This document shows positions 1-8,410 of a stretch of DNA of 64,000 nt, in pieces (position 1 is the stretch's first letter; the number at the start of each line of letters is the position of its first letter). The notes under the pieces were generated by a model. The model saw only the letters and a program-made list of their open reading frames with translations, was not told the DNA's origin and did not search any database. The translations under genes and the position numbers were made by a program. Origin of the DNA: JBDTSW01 sp963799815 (GTDB lineage: Bacteria; Actinomycetota; Thermoleophilia; Solirubrobacterales; 70-9); NCBI GenBank assembly GCA_963799815.1, contig CAWCYG010000004.1, positions 186,001-250,000 on the forward strand, in the 5' to 3' direction.

Positions 1-2
1 TG

Positions 3-290
3 GTGGGACGTGAGCCGACCTACGGCAATCACCTGATCGAGGAGATCGAGCGGATCAGCGAGGGAGCGATCTCCGTCAACCCCAACACGATCTACCCGCT
101 CCTGCGCGAGCTCGAGTCACGCGGTCTGATCGAGGGAAGCTGGGAGCACCCCGATCGGCGCAGCCGGCGCTACTACACGATCACCCCGACGGGTCGCAAG
201 GAGTACAAGCGCCTGCGCGAGGAGGTGGAGCCGTTCCTCGACTCCGTGATCCGCTCCGTCTCATTGATCAAGGGCGAGATCTACGAGTGA
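3..290 (+). CDS. PadR-family transcriptional regulator (5' truncated)
   Basis: This is the end of a winged-helix repressor of the PadR family. The visible 95 residues hold the typical PadR core: YGNHLIEEIE (first helix), NPNTIYPLLRELESRGLIEG (recognition helix and turn), then a wing ending in RRYYTITPTGRKEYKRL and a short C-terminal helix. PadR proteins usually carry about 15-20 more residues before YGN, so the GTG at base 3 is probably internal and the gene starts outside the window. It overlaps the next gene by GTGA, so both are probably co-translated. PadR repressors often control the gene beside them, but the ligand and target here are unknown. Confidence 0.85.
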   Translation: MGREPTYGNHLIEEIERISEGAISVNPNTIYPLLRELESRGLIEGSWEHPDRRSRRYYTITPTGRKEYKRLREEVEPFLDSVIRSVSLIKGEIYE

Positions 291-730
291 GCGAGGTCTC
301 GGAGTCGGTCGAAGTCGCCGCGTCGCTCGCAGAGACCTGGGAGCTCTACTTCGATCCCCAGCGGTGGCCAGCTTGGGTGGACGGCTTCGGGGTGGTTGTC
401 GCCAACAACGGCCACCCACTCGAGGGTGCTGACCTGCGCTGGCGCTCCACGGCGGCCGGCCGCGGCGACGTCTCCGAGCGAGTGCTGGAACACGAGCCAC
501 GTCGCATCCACCGGATCGCCTTCGCTGACCCGCAGACCGAGGGCGAGTTGCTCACAAGCTTCCGAATGCACGGAGAGGGCACCATCGTCGAGCAGAAGCT
601 CACCTACGAGCTGACGGGCGGCGGCGCCTTTGGCTGGGTCAGCGACAAGCTCTTCATCCGCTCACAGCAACGCGGCTCCATGCGCCGTTCGCTGCTTGCC
701 CTGAAGCGGGAGGCTGAGGGCTCCCGGTAG
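287..730 (+). CDS. SRPBCC (polyketide cyclase/START-like) family protein
   Basis: A 147-residue protein with the SRPBCC layout: an N-terminal strand (SEVSESVEVAASLAETWELYFD) leading into the usual loop and helix, a central PLEGADLRWRST strand pair, FRMHGEGTIVEQKLTYEL, and a long C-terminal helix (SMRRSLLALKREAE). Family members form a hydrophobic cavity for lipids or polyketide-like ligands, and the exact function cannot be read from sequence. The GTG start overlaps the PadR stop codon as GTGA, which suggests translational coupling and a possible link to the PadR ligand or target. Confidence 0.75.
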   Translation: MSEVSESVEVAASLAETWELYFDPQRWPAWVDGFGVVVANNGHPLEGADLRWRSTAAGRGDVSERVLEHEPRRIHRIAFADPQTEGELLTSFRMHGEGTIVEQKLTYELTGGGAFGWVSDKLFIRSQQRGSMRRSLLALKREAEGSR

Positions 731-775
731 CCTCCGGCGCCCCTCGTCACATACCTACCTGGAGGCTCTCAAGCA

Positions 776-2815
776 ATGTTCGTTTTCAAGGCCGCCGTCG
801 TCGGCGCCGGCACGATGGGTGGCGAGATCGCCCAGGTCATCGCCAACGCCGACATTCCCGTCGTGCTCAAGGACATAGAGCAGGGGTTCGTTGAGCACGG
901 CCTGGGAAAGGCGCGGGAGGTGACCCAGGCGCAGCTCGACGGGCTGGTTGCGAAGGAGAAGCTCACCCGCGAGCAGGCCGACTCAAGGCTCGACGAGGTG
1001 ATGGGGCGGATCACCGGAACGCTCGATTACTCCGACTTCGGAGACGTCGATTTCGTGATCGAGGCCGCACCCGAGAGGATGGAGATCAAGCAGGCGGTGT
1101 TCGAGGAGCTCGACGCGGTCACACCGGGGCACGCAATCCTTTCCTCGAACACCTCGTCGCTCTCGATCACCGAGATGGGCGCCGTGACGCTACGCCCCGA
1201 GAAGGTCGTGGGCTTTCACTTCTTCTACCCCGCCTCCGTGATGCCGCTGGTGGAGATCGTCGAGGGTGAGGAGACCACCCCTGAGACCGCCCAGGCCGCC
1301 TCCAACTTCGCGCAGGCGATCCGCAAGCAGCCGATCACCTGCGCGGAGGTCCCCGGGTTCGTCGTCAACCGCATCCTGAACTCAGCGGTGGGAGAGCTGT
1401 GGCGCGCCCAGGAGGAGCAGGGGCTCTCGATCCAGAAAATCGACGCGAAGGTCGCGGAGGCGAAGCTCGCGCCGATGGGCCCGTTCCTCCTCACGGACCT
1501 GCTCGGCCTCGACACGGTGCTGCATGTCGCTGTCCACCTCCACGAGGAGTACGACGTGATGGCGCAGGCCGGGATGGACGGCACCGAGGGTGCGCAGGAC
1601 CGCTTCTATGTGCACAACGGCATGCGCGGGTTGGTGAAGGAGGGCAAGCTCGGCGCCAAGTCCGGTGGCGACGGCTTCTACAAGGACGGCGAGCCTCAGC
1701 TCGAGGGCGACGGTGAGCCCGACGACGACCTGATCGAGGCATTTGGACTGAAGGCGATCGTGGAGGCCTGCCTCCTGCTCGAGGAAGGCGTCGCCTCCGC
1801 GCGCGACATAGACCTCGGGATGATGGCGGGCGCGGGCCTCGACCCGAGGCGCGGGCTCCTTCCCCCGCTCATGAGAGCGGACCTGGAAGGGCTCGATGTG
1901 GTGCTCGAGAAGCTCGAGACGGCGCGTGACGCGCACGGCGAGCGCTTCGCAGCCCCTCTCATCCTCAGGCGGCTCGTAGCCCAGGGGCGAGTTGGGCAGA
2001 AGACGGGGCAGGGGTTCTATCCGTATCCCCAGCCGGACGACGGCGACCAGACCGACACCGTCAAGCTGGAGCGGAGAGGCGACATCGCCATCGCCTGGCT
2101 CTCAAACCCGCCCCTGAACGCGATCTCGCCGCAGGTCATCAAGGACCTGGGAACGGTGTGGGCAGCGCTCAAGGCCTCGGACGACGTCCGCGCCTTGATC
2201 ATCTGCTCAGCCATCCCGGTCGTGTTCTCGGCCGGGGCGGACGTCAAGGCCTTCACGCAGATGGACGAGTCCGGCGGCGAAGAGCTGATCAACGACGGAC
2301 ACGCGCTCCTGCGCGAGCTTGGAACGGAGCGGATCGCCACGATCGCCGCCGTGAACGCGCTCGCCTTCGGCGGCGGCTGCGAGCTTGCGATGGCGTGCGA
2401 CTTCCGGATCGCATCCGAGTCCGCCGTCTTCGGCCAGCCGGAGATCAAACTGGGAATCATCCCCGGCTTCGGGGGCACCCAGCGGCTGCCTCGCCTCGTG
2501 GGTCACGAGAAGGCTCTCGAGATGAACCTGATCGGCGATGCGATCTCCGCCGGTGAGGCTGAGGCATACGGGCTCGCGAACCGCGTTGTCCCCGATCACG
2601 AGCTCTTCGACGCGGCGCTCGCCTGGGCCCGCCGGCTCGCGAGTCAGGCGCCGGTCGCGGTGGGTCTGGTCAAGGAGGTCTCCGGCAAGGGAGACCTCGA
2701 CGCGGGCATCGAAGCCGAGAAGGAAGGCTTCCGATCCGCCTTTACCTCCGAGGACGCCAAGGAAGGAATCGCGGCGTTCCTCGGCAAGCGGACTCCGAAT
2801 TGGCAGGGCAGGTGA
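776..2815 (+). CDS. fadN: 3-hydroxyacyl-CoA dehydrogenase / enoyl-CoA hydratase fusion (FadN-like)
   Basis: A 679-residue bifunctional beta-oxidation enzyme with the dehydrogenase first and the hydratase last, the order of Bacillus FadN and the reverse of E. coli FadB/FadJ. The NAD site is VVGAGTMGGEIAQ near residue 8. FHFFYPASVMPLVEIVEGEET and PGFVVNRILNSAVGELWR are the usual 3HCDH signatures, and the dehydrogenase helical domain is duplicated up to about residue 410. The crotonase domain (about 425-670) has NALAFGGGCELAMACDFRIA for the oxyanion hole and FGQPEIKLGIIPGFGGTQRL with the catalytic Glu. A GGAGG Shine-Dalgarno lies 10 bases before the ATG. It acts in the cytoplasm on acyl-CoA chains. 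The thiolase partner is not in the window. Confidence 0.93.
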   Translation: MFVFKAAVVGAGTMGGEIAQVIANADIPVVLKDIEQGFVEHGLGKAREVTQAQLDGLVAKEKLTREQADSRLDEVMGRITGTLDYSDFGDVDFVIEAAPERMEIKQAVFEELDAVTPGHAILSSNTSSLSITEMGAVTLRPEKVVGFHFFYPASVMPLVEIVEGEETTPETAQAASNFAQAIRKQPITCAEVPGFVVNRILNSAVGELWRAQEEQGLSIQKIDAKVAEAKLAPMGPFLLTDLLGLDTVLHVAVHLHEEYDVMAQAGMDGTEGAQDRFYVHNGMRGLVKEGKLGAKSGGDGFYKDGEPQLEGDGEPDDDLIEAFGLKAIVEACLLLEEGVASARDIDLGMMAGAGLDPRRGLLPPLMRADLEGLDVVLEKLETARDAHGERFAAPLILRRLVAQGRVGQKTGQGFYPYPQPDDGDQTDTVKLERRGDIAIAWLSNPPLNAISPQVIKDLGTVWAALKASDDVRALIICSAIPVVFSAGADVKAFTQMDESGGEELINDGHALLRELGTERIATIAAVNALAFGGGCELAMACDFRIASESAVFGQPEIKLGIIPGFGGTQRLPRLVGHEKALEMNLIGDAISAGEAEAYGLANRVVPDHELFDAALAWARRLASQAPVAVGLVKEVSGKGDLDAGIEAEKEGFRSAFTSEDAKEGIAAFLGKRTPNWQGR

Positions 2816-3660
2816 GAACTCGGGGAGGACCGGGGGCCGACCGCCGGGGGGACGGGCCTCCGGCCCTCCTGCCCGAACAGGCATCCGTGCCGGGCAGAGC
2901 CCCCCGGACGCCCGACCCCCGGTCCTCCCCCGCCGATCTGCTGGCCGAGCTGATCAGGCAGTCCGCCTGCACGGTGGCTCTTACTGGAGCCGGGATCTCC
3001 GTGCCATCGGGGATCCCCGACTTCAGGACCCCGGGCAAGGGACTGTGGACGAGGGTCGACCCCATGAAGGTTGCGCACATCGATGCCTTCCACCGGGACA
3101 CAAGAGGCTTCTGGTCCTACTACCGGCCACGCTTCGAAATGCTCGGCGACAAGCGGCCCAACCCCGCTCACGACGCACTCGCAGAGCTTGAGCGCCGTGG
3201 CCTGCTGAGGGCCGTGATCACCCAGAACATCGACCGGCTGCACGCCGCGGCCGGATCCGAGCACGTTGTGGAGATGCACGGCTCGATTGCGACGTCGAGC
3301 TGCACCGCGTGCGGTTGCACCTACGATCTCGCCGACGTCGAGGAGCTCTTCGACGAGGAAGGAGTCGCAACTTGCCGCTGCATGGGCAAGGTGAAGCCCG
3401 ACGTCGTGCTGTTCGGCGAGCTGCTCCCGGCCGCAGCGCTGGCCGCTGCGCACGAGCTCTGTGAGTCGGCCGAGCTCCTCATCTGCATCGGCAGCTCGCT
3501 GGAGGTCTATCCGGTTGCCGGCCTACCCGAGCTCACCCTCGCTCGAGGCGGCAAGCTCGCCATCGTGACGCAGGGCTTGACTCCGTACGACCGCCATGTG
3601 GCTGTGCGCCTCGAAGGAGACGTCGCGGACGAGCTCGAGGCCGTGCTGGCCGCGGTCTAG
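2812..3660 (+). CDS. cobB: Sir2-family NAD-dependent protein deacylase
   Basis: A sirtuin that removes acyl groups from lysine using NAD. Visible motifs are the NAD-binding GAGISVPSGIPDFRTP, TQNIDRLHAAAG with the catalytic His following in VVEMHGS, a four-cysteine zinc site (CTAC and CRC), KPDVVLFGE and the IGSSLEVYPVAGL cofactor loop. The second Cys pair is CxC rather than CxxC. The GTG at 2812 overlaps the fadN stop as GTGA. The first 40 residues are Pro/Gly/Arg-rich and not part of the fold, so a GTG at 2887 is a possible start. Its place behind a beta-oxidation gene fits control of acyl-CoA enzymes by deacylation, an inference from context. Confidence 0.9.
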   Translation: MRTRGGPGADRRGDGPPALLPEQASVPGRAPRTPDPRSSPADLLAELIRQSACTVALTGAGISVPSGIPDFRTPGKGLWTRVDPMKVAHIDAFHRDTRGFWSYYRPRFEMLGDKRPNPAHDALAELERRGLLRAVITQNIDRLHAAAGSEHVVEMHGSIATSSCTACGCTYDLADVEELFDEEGVATCRCMGKVKPDVVLFGELLPAAALAAAHELCESAELLICIGSSLEVYPVAGLPELTLARGGKLAIVTQGLTPYDRHVAVRLEGDVADELEAVLAAV

Positions 3661-3662
3661 GT

Positions 3663-4610
3663 CTACCGGCCGAGGATGCGACGCCGCCGCAGGACCCGCT
3701 CGCAGACGCGGAGCGTGTCGGCCACCTCAGCGGCCCGCGCTCCCGAGACCTCCCCCGCAAGCGCCTCGTTGGCAGCGTCTCCCGTCATGCTGTGCCGCTC
3801 GCGAAGCGCCTCCAGATCGGCCACTTGCGCGGCCGCCTGCTCCGAGGCGAGCTCTGACCCGGCACCCTTCCCCGCGCCCGTGGGCGGCTTCGCCTTGATC
3901 TCCGCGAGGAGCGCCTCGAGGCCGACCCGCAGCTGCAGCGCTGCCTCGCGCGGCCGATCGCCATCCAGGTCGGCCCGCGCCCGCAGCAGCAGGGCCTCGC
4001 AGGCGGGTGGTGTCTCGCGGCGGCCGAGCGCGGCCGCCATCCGTTCCTGCGGCCGCAGGGCGTCCGCGCGCCTTCGAGGTCCTGGCGCCGCGGGCACCTC
4101 GATCGCCTCGGACCAGCGTCCGTCGGCCAGCTCGTCGCCGGTTCCGAAACCGACCCGACGAGTCAGCGTCAGCGCCTCCGCGGCCCGCGCGCCGTACGGA
4201 TCCTGGGTGGCGAGACGCCAGGCGTGCAGAGCCCGGTCGGCGATCCGCAGTGCCTCTCCGATGAGCTCGTCGCTGCGCTCCTCGCTGGCGCCCACCTCCG
4301 CGAGCCACGCGTCCGCCGCCTGGGAGCCTCCGAACGACCCGGGGCGGATAACGGTGAGGCGAGTGATCGGCACCTCAGGTGTGGCGCCCTCGGGCGTGGC
4401 CCTGCTCGAGCGCCTGCGCCGTCTGCGACCCCGGCGCATGCCGGCGGCGAGCCCCACGAGGCCGCCGACGACGAGCACGTGCTCAGCGGAGCCGTCGGCG
4501 GAGCGGATCAGGTAGCGGCCGTCGTCCGGCCCGAGACGGCCGGCGAAGTCGAGCTGGACGAAGGGAAGGAGCTCTCCGATGGCGGCGAGGCTACTCGCCG
4601 ACGTGGGCAC
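3663..4610 (-). CDS. Conserved hypothetical protein, helical, one membrane segment
   Basis: A 315-residue protein I cannot assign. An N-terminal stretch ending in LPFVQLDFAGRL precedes a probable membrane segment (EHVLVVGGLVGLAAGM) and an Arg-rich tract (RRGRRRRRR). The rest is Ala/Arg/Glu-rich and mostly helical: LIGEALRIADRALHAWRL, ALLLRARADLDGDRPREAAL, then a C-terminal helix ending RVCERVLRRRRILGR. The GTG start lies inside the last 20 bases of the upstream cell-wall hydrolase gene, so the two are probably one transcript. The basic tract after the hydrophobic segment predicts that most of the protein is cytoplasmic. The link to peptidoglycan turnover rests only on position. Confidence 0.55.
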   Translation of the reverse strand: MPTSASSLAAIGELLPFVQLDFAGRLGPDDGRYLIRSADGSAEHVLVVGGLVGLAAGMRRGRRRRRRSSRATPEGATPEVPITRLTVIRPGSFGGSQAADAWLAEVGASEERSDELIGEALRIADRALHAWRLATQDPYGARAAEALTLTRRVGFGTGDELADGRWSEAIEVPAAPGPRRRADALRPQERMAAALGRRETPPACEALLLRARADLDGDRPREAALQLRVGLEALLAEIKAKPPTGAGKGAGSELASEQAAAQVADLEALRERHSMTGDAANEALAGEVSGARAAEVADTLRVCERVLRRRRILGR

Positions 4611-7134
4611 CGGAGGCGCGCCGGCCCTTGTCCTTACGCTCGTCCTTATCGCTGCCGGTCGGCAGCGAGAACCGCGAGGGTGACGTGGGCACCTTCGGGT
4701 TGTCGATCTCAGCGATGCGATCGATCAAACGCTTCCACTGCTCGGGCTTCAGGATCTGACTGAACTGCTTGTCGGGGCTCGATCCGGGGCCATAGACGGG
4801 CGTGTATCCCACGTGCACATGGTCGTCGTGGTCGGCCATGGCGAAGGACGGGCCGCCGAAGTCCATCAGCGAGATCACCTGACTCGGCTCCATCGTGCCC
4901 TGCAGCGCCAGCACGTCGCGCACCATCGCCTCCGTGATCGTGCCCGGCCCCTGGTTGCCGAGCACCGGCTGGCCGTTGATCGCCGCGATGTCGACCGCGT
5001 TACCCGAGGAGTGGTGGCTGATGCTGCCGGCCGATGTGTACACGGAGTGGCCGCACTTGAGCGAGGTGATCGTGAGGCGGTAGCCGCGCTGCGCCAGATA
5101 CTCGAGCAGCGCCATGGTCCGCCGGTCGATCTGTCCGGTCCGGATGTCCTGGCGGCCGCATTCGTAGATCTCGACGCGGGGGTCCGCCAGGACGCGGCGC
5201 TCGAGCTGCTCCTTCGACATCAAGAGGATCTGGCCGATCGTGACGCCGCTGCCCTTGAACGGGTCCTTGCCGGCGGCGCGGTAGATCGCCGTCGCCTCGA
5301 GCAGCTTCCACCCGTCGAGGATCGGCTTCGGGTCGATCTTCGGCGCACCGCGGCCGGCGGGCTGGATCGAGAAGTTGACGTGCGGGGCGAGCTCGTCCGT
5401 CTTCTCGATGCGTCCGAGGACCGTGCCCGCAACGACCCTCGAGCCCTTCCGGAGCGTGCGCATCTGCATCGTGCCGCTGTCGAACCGCAGGACGCCGCCC
5501 ATGTAGGACTTGAAGCTGTCGTAGCCGGGGAACCGCGAGGTGAGGAGCTGATCGAGCTGTCCCGAGAGGTCCGCGCGTCCAACGTTCTCCGGACGCTCCG
5601 GGAAGGCATAGAGGCGCTCGCGCATGTCCTCCGTGTTGATGGGTTCCCCCGCGGATCCCCCGCGGTCGGCACTCTTGGCGTGGCCTGCGTGCCGCTTTGA
5701 GCCGGCGTCGCTCGCCTTCGCGTCCCGTTCCGCCTCCTGTCTCGAGGTCGAGCTCGCCGCTGCGTCGGGCTTGCGGTCGGAGCCCCCGCCGGATACGAGG
5801 CGGAAGTCGCCGGCATCGAGGCGCTCCTCCTGCTTGGGCACGGGGTAGACCTCGGAGACGCGGCCGAGCTCCGCATAGGTGAAGCGGTTGCCGTACGCGT
5901 CCTGGAGGACGATGTAGTTACCGAGCTTCTTGGTCCTCCCGATCTCCTTGATGACCCCATCGTTGACGGCGATGACCGGAGCGTTCCTCCGGGAGTAGAT
6001 GTTGATCCCTCGACGTGTGGGTGAGCCTGAGACCACGTCGGCGGCGTTGCCCGCCACCCCGCGCTTCAGCGCCGTGCGCTTCGCGGCCTCTCGCTCCGAG
6101 ATGTCATCGGCGTAGCGAGCGTCGGCGGCAACGGGGAAGTGAGCGCCCTCGGTGAGGCCGGTCAGGGAGCCGACCAGGTCGTCGGGGAGCTTGCCGTACT
6201 GGTTCGCGTAGAGCAGGACCTCGTCGACGTACCAGTCGGCGTGGTTGTAGGCGAAGATCGCGGTGCGGAGATCCTCCTCGCCGCCGGAGGCGTTCAGATA
6301 GCGGGCCGCCGCGCAGATCGCGTCCACGGGGTTGTAGGGGTCTTTGCGTCCGTCATCGTTGGCGTCGACCCCGTAGGCCTTCCAGGTTGCCGGCATGAAC
6401 TGCATCCAGCCCACCGCGCCGGCATAGGAGACGTTCAAGTTCGTGCCGAACGCGGTCTCGATGCGGTTGATCGAGGCCAGCACCTGCCACGGGATCCCGT
6501 ACTGGGTTCCACAGGCCTGGTAGATCGGGAGCAGGAAGGGAGGGATCGTGAACTGGTCGATCACGAAGTTCGGCACGCCGATCGGGGCGGCCCCGAAGTC
6601 GGCGACGGTGAGGCCCGGGTTGGTGTCGGTTGGTGAGCCGTCAGGGTTGCGGTCGGGCGTGGGCGAGACGGCCTCGCCGGAGCCTCCCGGTTGTCCGCCG
6701 CCATCGCCACCACCGCCGCCGTTGCCGCCGGATCCATTCCCGCCGCTGCCGCCGCCGCCGGAGTGGCCGTCGCCGCGGCCACCGCCGCCGCCGTTGCCAG
6801 GATCCTCACCGGGGTCGGGGCCGGGGTCTACCGGCGGCTCGTCAGGGGGATCGACCGGAGGCTCGGTCGGGTCCTCGGCCTCGAGGTCGTCGACGCCGGT
6901 TTCGCACTGCGGGTCATCGAGGTCGAAGAGCCCGTCCTCGTCGTTGTCGCGAAGGTCGCCGCATTCCGGGACGGACCCCAGGGGCGGCAGGTCCTGACCC
7001 GGGGGGAGGTCGACCTTTACCCCGGAGCTGCCGCTGCCGAGAAGGTCCTCTTGACGTTTGGCCCCGGCGGAGCCGACCACGACCAGGATGCCGGCAACGG
7101 CGAGCGCGATCATGACTAGAAGATTCCGTCTCAT
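4591..7134 (-). CDS. Secreted multidomain cell-wall hydrolase: lytic transglycosylase + degenerate LytM/M23 + M15-like peptidase
   Basis: A secreted 847-residue protein counted from the ATG at 7134. The signal peptide is residues 1-25. A Pro/Asp linker and a Gly-rich tract fill about 85-155. A lytic transglycosylase domain spans about 195-310, with Glu226 in INRIETAFG and GAVGWMQFMPATWKAYG, most like the MltB/SLT_2 type. A LytM/M23-like fold spans about 370-435 and resumes near 555-592, split by a low-complexity insert; it keeps APVIAVNDGVIKEIG and HVNFSI but lacks the metal-binding His and Asp. The C-terminal domain (about 690-778) carries the M15 signature SHHSSGNAVD and DHVHVGY. It should cleave both glycan and peptide bonds of peptidoglycan. 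Confidence 0.85.
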   Translation of the reverse strand: MRRNLLVMIALAVAGILVVVGSAGAKRQEDLLGSGSSGVKVDLPPGQDLPPLGSVPECGDLRDNDEDGLFDLDDPQCETGVDDLEAEDPTEPPVDPPDEPPVDPGPDPGEDPGNGGGGGRGDGHSGGGGSGGNGSGGNGGGGGDGGGQPGGSGEAVSPTPDRNPDGSPTDTNPGLTVADFGAAPIGVPNFVIDQFTIPPFLLPIYQACGTQYGIPWQVLASINRIETAFGTNLNVSYAGAVGWMQFMPATWKAYGVDANDDGRKDPYNPVDAICAAARYLNASGGEEDLRTAIFAYNHADWYVDEVLLYANQYGKLPDDLVGSLTGLTEGAHFPVAADARYADDISEREAAKRTALKRGVAGNAADVVSGSPTRRGINIYSRRNAPVIAVNDGVIKEIGRTKKLGNYIVLQDAYGNRFTYAELGRVSEVYPVPKQEERLDAGDFRLVSGGGSDRKPDAAASSTSRQEAERDAKASDAGSKRHAGHAKSADRGGSAGEPINTEDMRERLYAFPERPENVGRADLSGQLDQLLTSRFPGYDSFKSYMGGVLRFDSGTMQMRTLRKGSRVVAGTVLGRIEKTDELAPHVNFSIQPAGRGAPKIDPKPILDGWKLLEATAIYRAAGKDPFKGSGVTIGQILLMSKEQLERRVLADPRVEIYECGRQDIRTGQIDRRTMALLEYLAQRGYRLTITSLKCGHSVYTSAGSISHHSSGNAVDIAAINGQPVLGNQGPGTITEAMVRDVLALQGTMEPSQVISLMDFGGPSFAMADHDDHVHVGYTPVYGPGSSPDKQFSQILKPEQWKRLIDRIAEIDNPKVPTSPSRFSLPTGSDKDERKDKGRRASGAHVGE

Positions 7135-7346
7135 CCCTCTACACCCGGCGGGGGCTGGCTCAACCCTGCCGACCCTCCGTGATCGTCCTGGCAAAGACCT
7201 GCTCCCGACCGCACAAACGCTATCTGTCGTCCTCTCGAGATCAACCGCTAAGCGGGCCCGCAACGGTACTTGAAACGGTCGGACCGATGCAGGGCCCGAA
7301 TGCCCAATTAACCCTCATCAAACAATCGGCATCCGCAGGCGTCGGC

Positions 7347-7375
7347 TTGAAGGGCGATACGACTGTGGCTAGGCT
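7347..7375 (+). promoter_or_regulatory. Promoter of the 7383 coiled-coil gene (leaderless)
   Basis: TTGAAG at 7347-7352 and TAGGCT at 7370-7375 are separated by exactly 17 bases. The GTG codon follows 7 bases after the -10, so transcription should start at or next to the start codon. No Shine-Dalgarno sequence is present. Confidence 0.6.
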
Positions 7376-7382
7376 GCGGCCC

Positions 7383-7724
7383 GTGGAGCCTACGGACGCA
7401 GACGATGCAGGCGACGTGGGCGATGCCGAGCGAGCGGAGCGGAGCTCGATGCGGGCGAGAGGGGAGGAGGCGATCGGCGACCTCGCCCAGGCGCTCCTGG
7501 ACAACCCAGTCTTCTCTCAGGCGATGGCTACGGCCCTCGGGGCCGGCGAGCGGGCGGTCCAGGCGCAGCGCTCGGCCATGAGCGCGGTTGGCGTCTCTTC
7601 AGGGGCGGAGATCGAGCGGCTCGAACGCCGCCTTCGCTCCCTTGCCAGTCGTTTGGACGATCTCGAGGACCGCATCGACGAGCTCGCCGAGCAGCTAGGC
7701 CGCATGCAGCGCTCGCGCGGCTGA
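7383..7724 (+). CDS. Small phasin-like coiled-coil protein
   Basis: A 113-residue soluble protein. The middle (IGDLAQALLDNPVFSQAM, then ERAVQAQRSAMSAVGV) resembles phasin/granule-associated helices, and the C-terminus (IERLERRLRSLASRLDDLED continuing to QLGRMQ) is a heptad coiled coil. The reading frame is open further upstream to 7179, but that part is not protein-like, and the GTG at 7383 sits 7 bases after a good promoter, so I use it. The last 30 bases overlap the convergent nucleoside phosphorylase. The assignment to phasins is by general pattern only. It may organise lipid or polymer granules or act as a structural scaffold. Confidence 0.6.
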   Translation: MEPTDADDAGDVGDAERAERSSMRARGEEAIGDLAQALLDNPVFSQAMATALGAGERAVQAQRSAMSAVGVSSGAEIERLERRLRSLASRLDDLEDRIDELAEQLGRMQRSRG

Positions 7725-8384
7725 CCGCGCCAGCTCGAGCGAGGTTTCCTCGACAAGCTCATCGTCGGCCCTTTCGCCGCCGACGGCCTCCGCGACTACG
7801 AGGACCGCGGCCACCCGGAGGCCAAGGCGCGGCCCGAGGGCCAGCAGCGTGGCCGAGGCCAGGTCGACGGCGCTCACATCCGGGCCCTCAGCGTTGACCA
7901 GCGGGCTCGGCGGATCCGGGTCATGGTGAAGATCCGTGCTGGCGACGACGAGGACGGGACGCGCGCCGCCTTCACTGAGGCGCTCAGTGAGCTCCGGGTC
8001 CGGCATCACAGTGTCCTCTGCGCCCAGCCCGCGGCTGGCTCCGTCGCCGGGAATGGCCGTGCCCACGATCACGGGATCGCCCGGCGCCAGGTCGTCGCGG
8101 ACGGCGCGGCACGTACCCAGCCGAACGGCCCTGCGCAGGCCGAGCCTGGCGAGCTCCGTGACGACAATGGCGAGGCTGGGGCCACCGAGGCCAGTTGACT
8201 GAATCGTGAGGTCGTCGCCAGCGGCCGTGACGCCGCTATAGCCCCATAGGCCTCTGGCGTGATTGGCCATGAGGGGGCGATCGAGCAGCTCCTGGGCAAC
8301 GGCCAGCGCCCGGCCGGGATCGCCCGGCAGCAGGGCGGTCGGCGCGATCTCGGCGGTGGGACGCAGGTGGTGGATCTCGGCCAT
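7695..8384 (-). CDS. Nucleoside phosphorylase (PNP/UDP family)
   Basis: A 229-residue enzyme of the hexameric purine/uridine phosphorylase family, which splits nucleosides with phosphate into base and ribose-1-phosphate. ALLPGDPGRALAVAQ is the phosphate-binding start. Next come NHARGLWGYSGVTAAG, STGLGGPSLAIVVTEL (phosphate loop), RAVRLGTCRAV and late acidic loops. The sequence ends in a basic/Ala helix. Substrate choice between purine nucleosides and uridine cannot be decided. The ATG at 8384 is chosen over an upstream in-frame codon because it starts the conserved domain and lies 8 bases after the -10 of a symmetric divergent promoter shared with the gene at 8411. Confidence 0.85.
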   Translation of the reverse strand: MAEIHHLRPTAEIAPTALLPGDPGRALAVAQELLDRPLMANHARGLWGYSGVTAAGDDLTIQSTGLGGPSLAIVVTELARLGLRRAVRLGTCRAVRDDLAPGDPVIVGTAIPGDGASRGLGAEDTVMPDPELTERLSEGGARPVLVVASTDLHHDPDPPSPLVNAEGPDVSAVDLASATLLALGPRLGLRVAAVLVVAEAVGGERADDELVEETSLELARSAARALHAA

Positions 8385-8392
8385 GGGGCTCG

Positions 8393-8402
8393 GAAGTAAG
8401 CT
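8393..8402. promoter_or_regulatory. Symmetric bidirectional -10 element (nucleoside phosphorylase / coiled-coil gene)
   Basis: On the + strand TAAGCT (8397-8402) lies 8 bases before the TTG at 8411. On the - strand TACTTC (8398-8393) lies 8 bases before the ATG at 8384. The two hexamers share the self-complementary TA at 8397-8398, and both start codons are equally far from it. The minus hexamer ends in C rather than T, so it is the weaker half. Confidence 0.45.
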
Positions 8403-8410
8403 TTCCAAGC

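Noticed and set aside
6700..6800. Repetitive GCC-rich tract as a possible tandem repeat or CRISPR-like array
   Set aside because: It encodes the Gly-rich linker of the wall hydrolase (Gly codons on the - strand). The units are irregular and there are no spacers.
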